Below the pieces are notes generated by a model. That model ran no database searches. It was not told where the DNA came from and saw only the letters and a program-made list of their open reading frames with translations. From NCBI RefSeq assembly GCF_003711105.1, contig NZ_CP023865.1:3559001-3623000 (forward strand): a DNA stretch of 64,000 bases, in the 5' to 3' direction. The DNA is from Actinoplanes teichomyceticus ATCC 31121. Lineage in GTDB: Bacteria; Actinomycetota; Actinomycetes; Mycobacteriales; Micromonosporaceae. The position numbers were made by a program, and so were the translations under genes. Shown here one piece after another: positions 41,949-49,493 of the stretch. Positions within the stretch are counted from its first letter, which is position 1. Every line of letters starts with the position of its first letter.

Positions 41949-42713
41949 GTGAGCGAGCACCACCCGTACCCGCAGGCAGTGGTCCTGCTGCCGGTCTTCC
42001 GTCCCGGGCCGTCGCTGCGCGACCTGGTCGCCGCGCTGTGCGCCGACGGCTGCGACCGGATCGTGGTCGTCGCCGACGGCGGCGGCCCGGCCGCCGAGCC
42101 GGTGCTGGCCGGGCTCGGCCCGTTCGGGTGCACGGTGCTGCGGCACCCGGTCAATCTCGGCAAGGGCGCCGCCCTCAAGACCGGCTTCCGGCACGCGATG
42201 ACCGCGCATCCGGGCCTGGACGTGGTCGCCGCCGACTCCGACGGCCAGCACCGGGCCGCCGACATCCGCCGGGTCGCCGAGCGGACCGGCCGCGGACGTA
42301 TCGTCCTCGGCGTCCGCGCGTTCGACCGGATGCCGCCGCGCAGCCGGTTCGGCAACACCGTGACCCGGACGCTGTTCCGGACCGTCACCGGCCGCGACGT
42401 CTCCGACACCCAGACCGGTTTGCGTGGCTATCCGGCCGCGCTGCTGGAAAGTCTCTGCGCGGTGCCCGGAGACCGTTTCGAGTACGAGATGAATGTGCTG
42501 CTCGAGGCGGCCCGCAGCGGGGCGGAGATCGAGGAGGTGGAAATCCCGGCGACCTATCTCGACGGAAACGCCTCGTCGCATTTCGGGGCCGTGGCCGACT
42601 CGGTGCGCGTCTACCGTCCGCTGGTGCGTTACGCGGCCACGTCGCTGCTCAACCGCCGCGCTGCCGACGAATCGCTTTCCCGGAAAAGCCATTCCCACCC
42701 GCCCGCGCAGTGA
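41949..42713 (+). CDS. Family 2 glycosyltransferase (dolichyl/undecaprenyl-phosphate sugar synthase-like)
   Basis: 254 residues from GTG 41949 (GTG 41934 is an alternative). VVLLPVFRPGPSLRDLVAAL opens the GT-A fold, IVVVADGGGPAAE and HPVNLGKGAALKTGFRHAM are typical of GT2 polyprenyl-phosphate mannosyl/glucosyltransferases, AADSDGQHRAADI is the DxD-like site, and DTQTGLRGY plus FEYEMNVLLEA complete the family pattern. It would transfer a sugar to a lipid phosphate or a similar acceptor at the membrane; it has no transmembrane tail, so the lipid anchor must come from a partner. Confidence 0.87.
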   Translation: MSEHHPYPQAVVLLPVFRPGPSLRDLVAALCADGCDRIVVVADGGGPAAEPVLAGLGPFGCTVLRHPVNLGKGAALKTGFRHAMTAHPGLDVVAADSDGQHRAADIRRVAERTGRGRIVLGVRAFDRMPPRSRFGNTVTRTLFRTVTGRDVSDTQTGLRGYPAALLESLCAVPGDRFEYEMNVLLEAARSGAEIEEVEIPATYLDGNASSHFGAVADSVRVYRPLVRYAATSLLNRRAADESLSRKSHSHPPAQ

Positions 42714-42824
42714 AACACCACACGTGGCCGATGCGATCGATTCGTCATTTCCGGAAAAGCGGGATTGAGCGCCGCCGGTGAGGGAATGCTGCTCGCCGGA
42801 ACGGACATCTGATGAGGAGGCAAC

Positions 42825-43601
42825 GTGAGCGAGCTATCGACTGGCGCCTACCCGCCGGGCGGCGTCTCCGGTGACGGTGCGTCGAAGGCCCGGCAGGTGG
42901 CGGAGCAGGGTAAGCAGGTTGCGGCTCAGGCGGCCTCGGAGGTTACCGGGACCGTGGCCGAGCAGGCGCACCGGGTGGGTGCGCAGGCGCGGACGCAGGC
43001 TCGTGACCTGGCCGGTGAGGTGCGCGACAAGCTGGGCGAGCAGGCTCGGTCGCAGCATGAGCGGTTGGTCGGTGGGATCCGGCAGACCGCGGATTCTCTG
43101 GATGAGATGCGGGGGGATCGGCCGGACAGTCCGGCGGCGCTGGTGGTGTCGCGGGTGGCCGACGGTGGCCGGCAGTTGGCGGATTATCTGGATCGTCATG
43201 GTCCGGAGGGTGTGCTGGCGGAGGTGCAGGATTTCGCGCGGCGGCGGCCGGGCGCGTTCCTGGCGACCGCGTTGGCGGCGGGTTTCGTGGTGGGGCGTCT
43301 CGGCAAGAGCGTCGCCAAGGCGGAGCCGGCCCCGGGTGCGGGCAAGCCTGCCTCGGACAGTTTCACCTCGGGTCACGCCCCGGCGGCGCGGCCGGAGCCG
43401 CTCCACACCCCGCCGGTGCGCAGCGCCGACTACCCGGCCGCGACCGGAGCGGAGACGACCGTCCCGCTCGGCGGCTACCCCGGTGCCGATCATCCGGCCG
43501 CGACCGGAGCGGAGACGACCGTCCCGCTCGGCGGCTACCCCGGTGCCGCGACCGGCGTCGGCGACGACTACTCGATCACCGGGCGGGAGCCGCGGCCATG
43601 A
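42825..43601 (+). CDS. Helical stress-envelope protein with repeat tail (first gene of DUF3618 operon)
   Basis: 258 residues from GTG 42825 with AGGAGG nearby. Residues ~20-85 form a long amphipathic helix rich in Ala, Gln, Arg and Lys (ARQVAEQGKQVAAQAASEVT), like LEA/apolipoprotein-type helices. At ~135-155, GAFLATALAAGFVVGRLGKS is a single weakly hydrophobic helix. The tail carries two near-identical copies of HPAATGAETTVPLGGYPGA. It overlaps the next gene by 4 bp. Such proteins accompany holin-like and DUF3618 membrane proteins in actinobacteria; the function is unknown, and envelope stress is an inference. Confidence 0.8.
   Translation: MSELSTGAYPPGGVSGDGASKARQVAEQGKQVAAQAASEVTGTVAEQAHRVGAQARTQARDLAGEVRDKLGEQARSQHERLVGGIRQTADSLDEMRGDRPDSPAALVVSRVADGGRQLADYLDRHGPEGVLAEVQDFARRRPGAFLATALAAGFVVGRLGKSVAKAEPAPGAGKPASDSFTSGHAPAARPEPLHTPPVRSADYPAATGAETTVPLGGYPGADHPAATGAETTVPLGGYPGAATGVGDDYSITGREPRP
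43434..43547. repeat. 60-bp direct repeat encoding an AATGAETTVPLGGYPGA motif
   Basis: CCGGCCGCGACCGGAGCGGA... at 43434-43487 recurs unchanged at 43494-43547, a 54-bp identity at 60-bp period. It is in frame and duplicates a 20-residue segment of the protein tail. The lack of silent differences implies a recent duplication. Confidence 0.9.
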
Positions 43602-44014
43602 CCACCTCGTATCAGGACCACCGATCCGGGCAGGTCGAGCAGACCTCGATCGGTGAGTTGATCGGCAATATCAGTGATGATCTGTCGCAGTTGTTCCGCC
43701 AGGAGGTGGAGCTGGCCAAGGCGGAGATCAAGCAGGAGGCGGCCAAGGCCGGCAAGGCCGCCGGGATGCTCGGCGGGGCCGGGTTCGCCGGCTACCTGGC
43801 CGTGGTGCTGCTCAGCTTCGCCGCGGTCTTCGGCCTGGACGCGATCATGCCGCTGGGTTGGGCCGCGTTGATCGTCGCGGTCGTGTGGGCGGTCATCGGC
43901 GCGGTGTTGTACGCCAGCGGCAGGAAGAAGTTGAAGACCGTGGACCCGATGCCGCGGCGGACCGTCGACACGCTCAAGGAGGATGCGCGATGGCTGAAGA
44001 ACCCGACCAGCTGA
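43598..44014 (+). CDS. Holin-like membrane protein (phage_holin_3_6/DUF1469 family)
   Basis: 138 residues. An N-terminal amphipathic region (SIGELIGNISDDLSQLFRQE, VELAKAEIKQEAAKAGKAAG) precedes two transmembrane helices (GGAGFAGYLAVVLLSFAAVF; GWAALIVAVVWAVIGAVLYA) and a basic tail ending VDTLKEDARWLKNPTS. This matches the actinobacterial holin superfamily III-like proteins, which are chromosomal and not phage lysis genes. The start overlaps the previous gene by 4 bp, and the 3' end overlaps the next by 25 bp. Confidence 0.88.
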   Translation: MTTSYQDHRSGQVEQTSIGELIGNISDDLSQLFRQEVELAKAEIKQEAAKAGKAAGMLGGAGFAGYLAVVLLSFAAVFGLDAIMPLGWAALIVAVVWAVIGAVLYASGRKKLKTVDPMPRRTVDTLKEDARWLKNPTS

Positions 44015-44637
44015 GGCGGCGGATCGAGCAGACCCGGGCGTCGCTGACCCGGGATGTGGATCTGCTCGCTGAGAAGACGAGCCCGGGCAGGGTGGCGAAG
44101 CGGCGGTGGACGGCGGTGAAGGAGAAGGTCATGGGCAGCACCGAGCATGCGCGGTACGTCGCGGCGGACACCACCTCCTCGGCGGTGAGCGCCGTGCAGG
44201 ACAGGGCCTCCTCGGCCGCGGGGACCGTGCAGGAGAAGGCGGGCCGGTTCGGCGACGCGGCGAGCGCGAAGGCCCACGACGCGGTCGGGGCGGTGCGCGG
44301 TGCGCCGCAGGCGGTGGCCACGCAGACGCAGGGCAACCCGCTCGCGGCCGGCATCATCGCGTTCGGCGTGGGGCTGCTGGCCTCCTCGCTGCTGCCGGTC
44401 ACCGAGGCCGAGCGGCGGGCCGGGGCGCAGCTCAAGGAGCACAGCGGTGACCTGGTCGACGGGGTCAAGGACGTCGCCGGTGAGCTCAAGGACGAGCTGT
44501 CCGGCAGCGTCGAGCACGCCGTCACGCAGGTCAAGGAGACCGCCCGGGACGCCGCGCAGACCGCCAAGGACCAGGCGAAGACCTCCGCGCACGAGGCCAC
44601 CGACCAGACCCGCAACGCCGCGCACCACGCGTCCTGA
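43990..44637 (+). CDS. DUF3618 family membrane-associated protein
   Basis: 215 residues from ATG 43990, preceded by GGAGGATGCGCG. EEPDQLRRRIEQTRASLTRD and VDLLAEKTSPGRVAKRRW are the DUF3618 signature. A long Ala/Ser/Gln-rich helix follows, one transmembrane segment (NPLAAGIIAFGVGLLASSLL, ~117-136), then a second charged LEA-like helix (LKEHSGDLVDGVKDVAGELK to KDQAKTSAHEATDQTRNAAH). Third gene of the operon; the three proteins probably form a membrane-lining complex in osmotic or desiccation stress, based on family association. Confidence 0.88.
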   Translation: MAEEPDQLRRRIEQTRASLTRDVDLLAEKTSPGRVAKRRWTAVKEKVMGSTEHARYVAADTTSSAVSAVQDRASSAAGTVQEKAGRFGDAASAKAHDAVGAVRGAPQAVATQTQGNPLAAGIIAFGVGLLASSLLPVTEAERRAGAQLKEHSGDLVDGVKDVAGELKDELSGSVEHAVTQVKETARDAAQTAKDQAKTSAHEATDQTRNAAHHAS

Positions 44638-44650
44638 CCGTTCCTCTGGC

Positions 44651-44676
44651 CCCGGCGCCGCCGGCTCGGCGCCGGG
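44651..44676. terminator. 10-bp perfect GC hairpin between convergent genes
   Basis: CCCGGCGCCG (44651-44660) and CGGCGCCGGG (44667-44676) flank a 6-base loop. It lies between the DUF3618 stop and the stop of the convergent MEDS gene, so it can end both transcripts. Confidence 0.75.
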
Positions 44677-44690
44677 CGGGGGAGCGGCGG

Positions 44691-45752
44691 CTACGGCTGC
44701 ATGATGTGCCGGGGGAAGTACAACCGGACCGAGGTGCAGCCGGGCCGGGCGGACACCGTCACCACGTCGGCCAGCTGGCGGGCCAGCCACAGCCCGCGCC
44801 CGCCGGCGACCGACGCCAGCGGATCCGGCCGGTGGTACCCGGCGGCGGCGGGGATCGCACCGCTTCCGGCGTCGTCGCACTGCGCGACCAGGGTGTCGGC
44901 GTGCGCCCAGGCGCGGAGCCGGACCGGGGCGCCGCCGTGGCGCAGCCCGTTGGTCGCCACCTCGATCACCGCCACCAGGATGTCCTCGGTGGCCTCCGTG
45001 CCGAAACCGTGCGTGCCGGCCCAGACGCCCAGAACCGACCGCACCGCGCTCAGGTCGGCGACGTCGTGCAGCGTGATGTCGTGCGCGACCTGAGCGGGCG
45101 GTGGCGGCATCGGCGGCTCCGGGCGCTCGGCCAGGTATCGCTCCGGGGGCAGATAATGCGGCCAGGGCGCCGGGCCGGACGCGGTCAGCACGTGCGGATG
45201 CGCGTCCCGGACACTGTCGATGACGCTGTCCCGATGCCGGCGGCTGTCCCACACGCACGTCACCGCGGACGGGCCGAAGGCGTACGTCTCGTTGCAGACC
45301 GACTCGTACGCCAGGTACGCGGCGGCCCGGTCGGCGCCCGAGCCGGGGCACACGTCACCGGCCACCGCCGGCTCGGCGATCACGTGCACCCGCTGGCCGG
45401 CGCGGTGCCGGTCGGCGAGATAGCGGCGGAACCGGTCGTACGCCGACCCGAGCCGTTGGTAGAACGCGCCCGGATCGGCCCAGCTCACCGCCGTGGCCAC
45501 GCCGGGGTCCCGCTCGGTCAGCAGCGCCCGGGTGCGGTCGCCGACGACCAGCAGCACCTCGTCGTAGGCCGCCGCCGAGCGGCGCAGCTCCGGCGCCAGC
45601 ACGGCGCGCAGGTCAGCGTCGTCGCTGACCACCAGCGCGGCGTGGATGAAGCCCGTGGTGTCCGGAACGGTGGTCACCACGGGGGCGTCCCGACCGTCGC
45701 GCGCGGTGCGCCAATTGACATGATCAACAACTTCCGAGCTTCGTGAACACAC
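44691..45752 (-). CDS. MEDS sensor fused to RsbW-like anti-sigma ATPase domain
   Basis: 353 residues from GTG 45752. The N-terminal ~190 residues match the MEDS/DcmR sensory domain (GFIHAALVVSDDADLRAVLA, ADPGAFYQRLGSAYDRFRRY, then AAAYLAYESVCNET). After a Pro-rich linker a HATPase_c_2 domain follows: ATEDILVAVIEVATNGLRHG (N-box), AQCDDAGSG and GGRGLWLARQLADVV. Such fusions act as anti-sigma or regulatory kinases whose activity depends on the MEDS ligand, proposed to be a hydrocarbon or one-carbon signal. A SigB-like promoter motif directly upstream hints at feedback with the stress regulon. Confidence 0.9.
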   Translation of the reverse strand: MCSRSSEVVDHVNWRTARDGRDAPVVTTVPDTTGFIHAALVVSDDADLRAVLAPELRRSAAAYDEVLLVVGDRTRALLTERDPGVATAVSWADPGAFYQRLGSAYDRFRRYLADRHRAGQRVHVIAEPAVAGDVCPGSGADRAAAYLAYESVCNETYAFGPSAVTCVWDSRRHRDSVIDSVRDAHPHVLTASGPAPWPHYLPPERYLAERPEPPMPPPPAQVAHDITLHDVADLSAVRSVLGVWAGTHGFGTEATEDILVAVIEVATNGLRHGGAPVRLRAWAHADTLVAQCDDAGSGAIPAAAGYHRPDPLASVAGGRGLWLARQLADVVTVSARPGCTSVRLYFPRHIMQP

Positions 45753-46309
45753 ATCCGGCGGTTCATGGACATCGGTACCCCGGTGACCGGGTGATACACC
45801 GGATGGGCTGCACCGACCTCATCGGTCCCGGCGCCCGGCGCGCTGCTCGGCCTTCCGTCCCCGGCCGTGATGGCCCCGCGCGCGCCGCCGCGCCGTGGTG
45901 TCCGGGCCGGGCGCGCCCGGCGACGTGGAGCCGATCCTCGACCACCACCGGCTGTTCCGCGGTGTCGCGCATCGTCGCGGCGGTGCGCTCATGCGGTGCT
46001 CCTCGTCGTCGGCACCCGGCCGGCGGGTGAGTGGTCTGGGGCTCCGCTGGCCGCACCGGCCGGAACCCTGAGTACCTGCCCGGCCCGGCGATGAGCGCAA
46101 ACCACCCGAACGGCCGACATCTGGCGTCCGAAAGGCTGAGTCGTGTCGCCGGGGCTCTTTCCGGCCGTCCCTGCCGGCCGGGCCGCGGAAGCCGCGATGT
46201 GCGGGTTTGCCGGGAGCGCCCCCGCCCCGCGGCGATACGGTGGGGAGGACAGCCCCCTCGTCGGGCGGGAACCCCCCGGGCACGACACGCCGAGCGCATC
46301 GGGGGTTCC
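45753..46309. other. Long divergent intergenic region (557 bp)
   Basis: It lies between the MEDS gene and a sensor kinase gene. The proximal end holds a SigB-like motif for the MEDS gene. On the minus strand ATG near 45990 opens MRDTAEQPVVVEDRLHVAG, which could be the start of a lost gene but soon becomes Arg/Pro-rich. Nothing else is supported. Confidence 0.4.
45776..45799 (-). promoter_or_regulatory. SigB/SigF-like promoter motif before the MEDS anti-sigma gene
   Basis: On the minus strand GTGT (45799-45796), 15 bp and GGGTA (45780-45776), 24 bp before GTG 45752. It has the same -35, spacer and -10 as the motif at 30303. Confidence 0.45.
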
Positions 46310-47923
46310 ATGCCGTCACCAACCGTAAGGGTGACCTGCGGCGAAGCGGGCCTGCACGAGGTGCCCGCCGTGCTGACCGCGGCCCTGGAGGCGTACTTCG
46401 CCTTCGATCGCCACGGCCGGGTGCTGGCGTGGAACCCGGCCGCCGAGACCACGTTCGGTTACACCCACGCGCAGGCCTGCGGGCGGCAGATCGAGGACCT
46501 GATCGTCCGGCCGCAGTCCCGGCCGGCCGGACGCGCCGAACTGGCCGCCCTGGCCGCCGGGCAGAGCGGGCACAGCCTGGGGCGGCGCCTGCAGTGGTTC
46601 GTCCGGCACGCCGACGGCCACGAGTTCCCGGTGGAGATGACGCTGACCTCGACCGACGAGCCCACCGGGCGCATCTTCCACGCCTTCGCGCACGACGTCA
46701 CCAGCGCCCACCGCGCCAGCCGGTTCGCCGCGGTGGAGACGGCGGTGGCCCGGGGCCTGGCCGAGGCAGCCTCCAGCGACACCGCCGGCGCGCACGTCGT
46801 CACCGCACTCGGCGCGCACCTGGACTGGCCGGTGGTCGAGCTGTGGCTCGTCGACGAGCAACGGCAGCTGCTGACCTGTGCCGCCCGCTACGCGAGGAGC
46901 GGCCTGCGGCTGGGCGACTTCGTCCTCGACGAGCTCGAATGCGGCACCGGCCTGCCCGGCCGGGTCTGCGCCGAGGCCACCACGTGCTGGGTTTCCGACC
47001 TGCAGACCAGCCCCGGGTACCTGCGCGCCCGCGCCGCCGGCCGGATCGGCCTGCATGTGGCCATCGGGGTGCCGCTGTGCAACGGCGTACACACCCTCGG
47101 CGCGCTGTGCGTCTTCGGTGACCGGGTCGAGGAACCCGAGGAGACGCTGCTGAGCCTGCTCGGCGGGCTGGCCGCCCAGCTCGGGCAGTACCTGGAACGG
47201 CGCCGTGCCGAGGAGCTCGCCATCGAACTGGCCCGCACCAAGGACGAGTTCCTGGCCATGGTGACCCACGAGCTGCGCAACCCGGTGGCCACCATCGCGG
47301 CGGCCGCCACGCTGCTGCAGGAGGAGCTCGCCGAACTGAACCTGGAGCAGCCGCTGCGGTCGCTGCAGGCGATCACCCGGAACGCCGAACGCCTGTCGGT
47401 GATGGCCGAGGACCTGCTCGACCTGGCCCGCCTGGAGTCCGGGCACCTGGCCATCCAGCCCACCGACACCGACCTGGCCGCCATCATCGGCCAGGCGGTG
47501 GAGAACGCCGGGCCGGCCGCCCAGGCCAAGCAGCTGACCCTCACCGTGCGCCTGCCCCGGCGGCTGGACCTGCACGGCGACCCGGTCCGGCTGCGCCAGG
47601 TCGCCGACAACCTGCTCGGCAACGCCATCAAGTACACCCCGGCGGGCGGCGCGGTCACCGTCACCGCCGGCCTGGACGACACCGGGCAGACGGTCACCTG
47701 GACCGTGGCCGACACCGGCATCGGCATCCCGGCCGCCGAACGTCCGCGCCTGTTCCGCCGGTTCTACCGGGCCTCCACCGCGCTGCAGCAACGCATCCCC
47801 GGCACCGGCCTGGGCCTGGTCATCAGCCGCACGATCATCGAACGCCACCGGGGAACCATCGCGCTGGCCGACCACACCGGGCCCGGCACGACGTTCCTCG
47901 TCCGGCTGCCCGCCACGACGTAG
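46310..47923 (+). CDS. PAS-GAF sensor histidine kinase
   Basis: 537 residues from ATG 46310 (GGGGG four bases upstream). PAS domain (~18-135: AYFAFDRHGRVLAWNPAAET, with DGHEFPVEMTLTS), GAF domain (~145-300: VAIGVPLCNGVHTLGALCVF), HisKA with acceptor histidine in FLAMVTHELRNPVATI, and HATPase motifs NLLGNAIKY, DTGIGIP and GTGLGLVIS. There are no membrane helices. It closely parallels the PAS-PAS-GAF kinase at 38-40 kb, including the GCGQDLPGR/GTGLPGRV-type GAF loop, so the two are likely paralogues. No response regulator is encoded beside it. Confidence 0.92.
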   Translation: MPSPTVRVTCGEAGLHEVPAVLTAALEAYFAFDRHGRVLAWNPAAETTFGYTHAQACGRQIEDLIVRPQSRPAGRAELAALAAGQSGHSLGRRLQWFVRHADGHEFPVEMTLTSTDEPTGRIFHAFAHDVTSAHRASRFAAVETAVARGLAEAASSDTAGAHVVTALGAHLDWPVVELWLVDEQRQLLTCAARYARSGLRLGDFVLDELECGTGLPGRVCAEATTCWVSDLQTSPGYLRARAAGRIGLHVAIGVPLCNGVHTLGALCVFGDRVEEPEETLLSLLGGLAAQLGQYLERRRAEELAIELARTKDEFLAMVTHELRNPVATIAAAATLLQEELAELNLEQPLRSLQAITRNAERLSVMAEDLLDLARLESGHLAIQPTDTDLAAIIGQAVENAGPAAQAKQLTLTVRLPRRLDLHGDPVRLRQVADNLLGNAIKYTPAGGAVTVTAGLDDTGQTVTWTVADTGIGIPAAERPRLFRRFYRASTALQQRIPGTGLGLVISRTIIERHRGTIALADHTGPGTTFLVRLPATT

Positions 47924-47988
47924 ACACACGGTCAGGTGACGGAGTGTCATCGATCCCGGGACGACAAGATCCGGTATCTTCGCCGCCC

Positions 47989-48654
47989 ATGAGACCTCAG
48001 GTGACCGCTGCCGTACCGGTGTGTTACGTCGTGAACCTCGAGTCGAGCCGGCGTTTCTACGGGTTCTTCGGCTACACCGAGGCGCGTTCCGGCGGCGAGG
48101 GCGACGCCCGCTGGTCGTACCTGCAGTGCGCCGCGCACGCCCTGCTGCTGGCGTGCGTGCAGCCGCCGCTGATCCGGGCCGAGCTGCCCCTGCTGATCTA
48201 CCTCTACGTCGACGACCTGGCCGCGGTGCGGGCCGTGCTGGACGCGGCGGGCCACCCGTACGAGCCGGCCGGGCGTCCGGAGCACGCGCCCGGCGGCGAG
48301 CTGCGGCTCACCGATCCGGACGGCAACGTCGTGCTCGTGGGCCAGCGGGGCGCGGGAGCGTCCGGGGCGGGCGTGCAGCCGGCCGGGCCGGACGCCCGGT
48401 TCTCGCTGTTGCGGCAGGCGGCGGAGGCGGTCAGGCGGCGCGGCGGGGCGCCCGCGACGTGCCAGATCGGCGCCCCGGACGGCAGCGGCTGCACCCGCGC
48501 CGCGGAGCTGAAACTCGCCGACACCTGGGGCGACACGGTCTGGGGGTGCACCCTGCACGCGGAGGAGGCGCTGATCAGCGCCCCCAGTTCGTTCATCGCC
48601 GCGGAGGAGGACGACGGGCTCGGCCGATGGCTGCGGGACCGGCGCCGGGCGTGA
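47989..48654 (+). CDS. VOC-family protein with C-terminal Cys/His module
   Basis: 221 residues from ATG 47989. Residues ~5-115 are a glyoxalase/bleomycin-resistance (VOC) fold: VCYVVNLESSRRFYGFFGYT, LLIYLYVDDLAAVRAVLDAA, LRLTDPDGNVVLVGQ. The C-terminal ~80 residues form a separate module with spaced Cys/His: ATCQIGAPDGSGCTRAAELK and WGDTVWGCTLHAEEALI (C-x9-C...C-x2-H), which could bind a metal. The tail is seen in small actinobacterial proteins of unknown role. Substrate and metal are not assignable. Confidence 0.83.
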   Translation: MRPQVTAAVPVCYVVNLESSRRFYGFFGYTEARSGGEGDARWSYLQCAAHALLLACVQPPLIRAELPLLIYLYVDDLAAVRAVLDAAGHPYEPAGRPEHAPGGELRLTDPDGNVVLVGQRGAGASGAGVQPAGPDARFSLLRQAAEAVRRRGGAPATCQIGAPDGSGCTRAAELKLADTWGDTVWGCTLHAEEALISAPSSFIAAEEDDGLGRWLRDRRRA

Positions 48655-48723
48655 GGCCACGCCGGCCGGTTCACCACCCGGATGAAGGCCGCCGGGCCGC
48701 AGGCGCTGATCGCCGCGGGCTGA

Positions 48724-49347
48724 TCAGGCGGCCAGCTCCAGCACGTACGACTCACCGGCACGCTGGAAGCCGAGCCGGTCGTAGTACGGCGACCGCATGC
48801 CGGGCGGGGTGATCACGGTGCGGCACCCGCGGTCGATGAAGTAGCGGCTGCGCCGGAAGACGAACTCGCCGGGCGTGAAGTCCCGGTACCGCTCGGTGAC
48901 GTAGTCCAGCTCGACCTGCGCCACCCCGTTGCCGGCCATGTGGAACACCACCACGCCGGTCACCTCGTCGGCGTTCACCACCAGGAACGCCGCGGCGTCG
49001 TGGCGGCTCAGCCCGTCGGCGGTGAAGTTCGGGTTGAACCGGACGATGTCATCGTGGTGGGTGCGCAGGATGTGCCCGAGGAACTCGTCGTCGGTGCGCA
49101 CCTCCACGACCTGGTACGCCTTGTCGTCGTGCCGGGTCGACAGCATCCGCGCCAGGTACCAGATGTTGATGACCGCCAGCACGACGTTGAGCCCCACCAT
49201 CGGCCAGACGCCGAGGGCCGCGTTGAAGCCGATGAGCACCAGACAGCCGACCAGGTTGAGCGCGCGCAGGCGCAGCAGCCGGTTTTGCAAAAGGGACCAG
49301 ACGAGCAGGGCCGAGCCGGCCCATCCGATCAGATCGAGCAGTTCCAC
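48724..49347 (-). CDS. Membrane protein fused to a GNAT-like domain
   Basis: 207 residues from GTG 49347. About three N-terminal hydrophobic helices: LLDLIGWAGSALLVWSLLQN, LRALNLVGCLVLIGFNAALG and MVGLNVVLAVINIWYLARM, similar to YgjV-type proteins. The soluble C-terminal ~120 residues include AAFLVVNADEVTGVVVFHMA, YRDFTPGEFVFRR and RSPYYDRLGFQRAGESYVLE, the last resembling the closing YxxLGF motif of GNAT acetyltransferases. The acetyl-CoA-binding loop is not obvious, so catalytic activity is uncertain. Confidence 0.7.
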   Translation of the reverse strand: MELLDLIGWAGSALLVWSLLQNRLLRLRALNLVGCLVLIGFNAALGVWPMVGLNVVLAVINIWYLARMLSTRHDDKAYQVVEVRTDDEFLGHILRTHHDDIVRFNPNFTADGLSRHDAAAFLVVNADEVTGVVVFHMAGNGVAQVELDYVTERYRDFTPGEFVFRRSRYFIDRGCRTVITPPGMRSPYYDRLGFQRAGESYVLELAA

Positions 49348-49423
49348 GCGGTCAGCCTAGATCGTCGCCGGAACGGGCCGGCAGGCAACGCCGCAGGTAG
49401 GGCGTTCCCCACCGGGGTGTCCG

Positions 49424-49447
49424 GTTTGCCGCCGGCGCCGGCGGGTA
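49424..49447 (+). promoter_or_regulatory. SigB/SigF-like promoter motif before the alcohol dehydrogenase operon
   Basis: GTTT (49424-49427), 15 bp and GGGTA (49443-49447), 46 bp before ATG 49494. This is the best match of the five to GTTT-N15-GGGTA. Confidence 0.55.
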
Positions 49448-49493
49448 GCCACTGACCCGGCGGGCGCGCGCCGGCCGGTGTGGGAGGGCGCTG

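Noticed and set aside
43598-44014. Phage holin indicating a prophage
   Set aside because: The holin-like protein belongs to a common chromosomal actinobacterial family in an operon with DUF3618; no phage structural, integrase or lysin genes were seen.
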